A DNA stretch of 64,000 nucleotides. Source: Hyphomicrobiales bacterium. Its GTDB lineage: Bacteria > Pseudomonadota > Alphaproteobacteria > Rhizobiales > Rhizobiaceae. A program made the position numbers and the translations under genes. Below, in pieces: positions 62,289 to 64,000 of the stretch (position 1 is its first letter; each line of letters opens with the position of its first letter). The notes under the pieces are model-generated. The model did not search any database, was not told where the DNA came from, and worked only from the letters and a program-made list of their open reading frames with translations. The DNA lies in assembly GCA_900473205.1 (NCBI GenBank), contig UCLB01000018.1:172584-236583 (forward strand). Direction: 5' to 3'.

Positions 62289-62650
62289 ATGGCTAATCGT
62301 CATTCTTCACAACGCGCATTCAAAACAGCATGGTTCACCAAGGCTGCCCGCAAAGCGCGGATCAAAGACACCGAACTATGTCAGGCTATTGAAGAGGTTC
62401 TCAAAGGGCAGTCGGACGGCGACTGAACAACAACCTTCACCGCAGCATCATTCTGGCCAAGGGAGGCCAATACTGGATTTTCCAGTATCTCTTTGCCAAG
62501 AATGACCGCGCAAACATTGACGACAAAGAACTGGAAGATTTTCGAACTCTTGCGAAAGCCTATGCAACATTGACCGAAGCGCAACTGGACCGACTTCTGG
62601 ATGATAAAGATTTGATGGAGATATGTCATGGCAGGCAGGAAGCAGTTTAA
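62289..62650 (+). pseudogene. Broken HigB/RelE-type toxin gene
   Basis: From ATG 62,289 the frame reads MANRHSSQRAFKTAWFTKAARKARIKDT... and stops after 45 codons (TGA 62,424). The rest of the toxin continues in another frame from 62,423 to TAA 62,648: NNLHRSIILAKGGQYW, FQYLFAKNDRANIDDKELEDF. A segment coding the family's central LGGG-type loop is missing at the shift. Family members are RelE-fold mRNA interferases of about 110-120 residues, so this one should be inactive. It is not long enough to be found by simple frame length. Confidence 0.8.
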
Positions 62651-62951
62651 AAGCGATATATCCGAAGCAATTCATTCGGTTGCATCTGCGCTTCACAAGG
62701 TCGGCGCGCTGGATAAGACCACCATGCGCGGTTTCGATTCCCGCCATCTATCCGCGCCGAAGGAAATGGCACCTGCCGATATCAAGCATCTGCGCGAAGC
62801 CAGCAAGGTCAGCCAGCCTGTTTTCGCCCGTTATCTCAACACCAGCGAAAGCACCGTTGAAAAATGGGAAACTGGAGCCAAACGGCCTAGCGGCATGGCG
62901 CTGAAACTTCTGGCCATCGTTCAAAAACACGGCTTGCAAATCCTTCGCTGA
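62628..62951 (+). CDS. HigA-type antitoxin, XRE family
   Basis: The 107-residue protein starts MAGRKQFKSDISEAIHSVA and has a C-terminal helix-turn-helix (IKHLREASKVSQPVFARYLN, STVEKWETGAKRPSGMALKLL), typical of antitoxins paired with HigB toxins. The gene overlaps the end of the broken toxin by 23 bases. With the toxin lost it may remain as a repressor or a decaying remnant. Confidence 0.85.
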   Translation: MAGRKQFKSDISEAIHSVASALHKVGALDKTTMRGFDSRHLSAPKEMAPADIKHLREASKVSQPVFARYLNTSESTVEKWETGAKRPSGMALKLLAIVQKHGLQILR

Positions 62952-63147
62952 GCGTTCCTTGCCTGCCATGAACAATTACGGCTGATCGCCGTCTTGCGTG
63001 TTTCGCTCTTTCCTGTACGGCTTCAATTCTCGTGGATGAGCGCTAGATTCGTGCCTATTCACGAAAAGGTATTTTTACACTTCATCATTCCGCCTTATGC
63101 TTGGCTATTAAGCTAGCTCCAGGTTTTGCAAGATGCGAGGACGCTGT

Positions 63148-64000
63148 ATGCCCGTTACCACTCTTTCGCCATTCCGCAGCAGCATTGCCGCCGTGACGGG
63201 ACTTGCCATGATCGCAGGCGGAATGGCTGTTCCGGGCAGGGCGATGGCGCAGAGCAACGGGCCGGCATCGGTAGCCGATCTTGCCGCACCGCTCTTGGAT
63301 GCGGTGGTCAACATCTCCACATCGCAGAGCGTGAAAGGCGAAGGCAAGGGCCCTACCCCGCCGCGCATTCCGGATGGTTCGCCCTTCCAGGAATTCTTCA
63401 AGGATTATTTCGACAACCAGAAGCCGGACAATGGCGGCAAGGTCAGCTCGCTGGGCTCCGGTTTCGTCATCGATCCCGCCGGTTATGTGGTCACAAACAA
63501 CCACGTCATCGAAGGTGCTGACGATATCGAAGTCATCTTCCCCAATGGCAACAAGCTGAAAGCAAAGCTTGTCGGCACCGACACCAAGACCGACCTTTCC
63601 GTGTTGAAGGTGGAGCCGAAGACGCCGTTGAAAGCCGTCAAGTTCGGTGATTCCCGCGCCATGCGCATCGGTGACTGGGTCATGGCCATTGGCAATCCCT
63701 TCGGCCTCGGCGGTTCGCTAACGGTCGGCGTGGTTTCGGCACGCGGACGTAACATCAATGCCGGTCCCTACGACAATTTCATCCAGACGGATGCCGCCAT
63801 CAACAAGGGTAACTCCGGTGGCCCGTTGTTCAACATGAAGGGCGAAGTCATCGGCATCAACACTGCCATCATCTCGCCAAGTGGCGGCTCCATCGGCATC
63901 GGCTTTTCCGTGCCAACCGAACTGGCGCAAAACATCGTCCAGCAGCTGATCGAATTCGGCGAAACCCGCCGCGGCTGGCTCGGCGTGCGCGTTCAGCCCG
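63148..64000 (+). CDS. degP: DegP/HtrA-type periplasmic serine protease, N-terminal part
   Basis: Start 63,148 (MPVTTLSPFRSSIAA) follows GAGG at eight bases; ATG 63,133 is an in-frame alternative. A signal peptide ends near RAMA-QSNG. The catalytic triad is present: His119 (TNNHVIEG), Asp149 (TKTDLSVLK) and Ser223 (KGNSGGPLF). The PDZ domains lie beyond the window edge, where the frame is still open at 64,000. The protein degrades misfolded envelope proteins; location after hflKC (and the broken TA pair) forms a quality-control cluster. Confidence 0.93.
   Translation, partial: MPVTTLSPFRSSIAAVTGLAMIAGGMAVPGRAMAQSNGPASVADLAAPLLDAVVNISTSQSVKGEGKGPTPPRIPDGSPFQEFFKDYFDNQKPDNGGKVSSLGSGFVIDPAGYVVTNNHVIEGADDIEVIFPNGNKLKAKLVGTDTKTDLSVLKVEPKTPLKAVKFGDSRAMRIGDWVMAIGNPFGLGGSLTVGVVSARGRNINAGPYDNFIQTDAAINKGNSGGPLFNMKGEVIGINTAIISPSGGSIGIGFSVPTELAQNIVQQLIEFGETRRGWLGVRVQP

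Overview
The window looks like a piece of an Agrobacterium/Rhizobium-type alphaproteobacterial chromosome. The evidence is a circularly permuted two-piece tmRNA gene encoding the tag ANDNNAKEYALAA, a DUF4169-sspB pair beside it, a thyA-folA-hflK-hflC-degP run, an ilvIH operon with a leader-peptide attenuator, and rhizobial-style palindromic interspersed repeats. No rRNA or tRNA gene and no CRISPR array was recognised.

Region 1 (1 to about 17,460) is the right part of a tailed-phage (siphovirus) prophage, read almost entirely on the minus strand. From right to left it holds a winged-helix replication-type gene with internal iterons, a 5'-truncated lambda-E-like capsid gene, a glycine-rich adhesin-like protein, head-tail connector and tail genes, a tape measure protein, hub-like tail proteins, a T5-A1-like metallophosphoesterase and a lysis cassette. 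The tail chaperone pair carries a well-formed -1 programmed frameshift site. Terminase, portal and head protease are missing between 16,645 and 16,683, so the element is defective. It interrupts a host endonuclease/exonuclease/phosphatase-family gene at about 17,460; the other half should lie beyond the left edge.

Region 2 (17.4-28.6 kb) holds a minus-strand iron-type ABC transporter (binding protein, fused permease, ATPase), a PhzF-family enzyme, an aminotransferase, a FucU/RbsD protein, and an islet of exported or beta-rich proteins of unknown role. In that islet one of two paralogues is frameshifted and an XRE regulator lies alongside.

Region 3 (28.6-47.8 kb) contains ilvC, a TetR gene with a clear palindromic operator, a divergent qorR-like/qorB-like redox pair, a type II NADH dehydrogenase, pdxJ, a regulator with MerR-type and LuxR-type DNA-binding ends, a RecD-like helicase, a chemoreceptor with a CheR-binding tail, an ECF sigma/anti-sigma operon with a small exported repeat protein, an aldo/keto reductase, and ilvIH with a leaderless leader peptide and attenuator.

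Region 4 (47.9-64 kb) contains a HerA-like ATPase, miaA and serB diverging from overlapping start codons, an acetyltransferase, an organosulfur uptake and oxidation operon (LLM monooxygenase, SsuC/A/B), DUF4169, sspB, split ssrA, thyA-folA, hflKC, a broken HigB-type toxin with an intact HigA-type antitoxin, and the start of a DegP-type protease. The ssrA-sspB and hflKC-degP neighbourhood forms a protein quality-control cluster.
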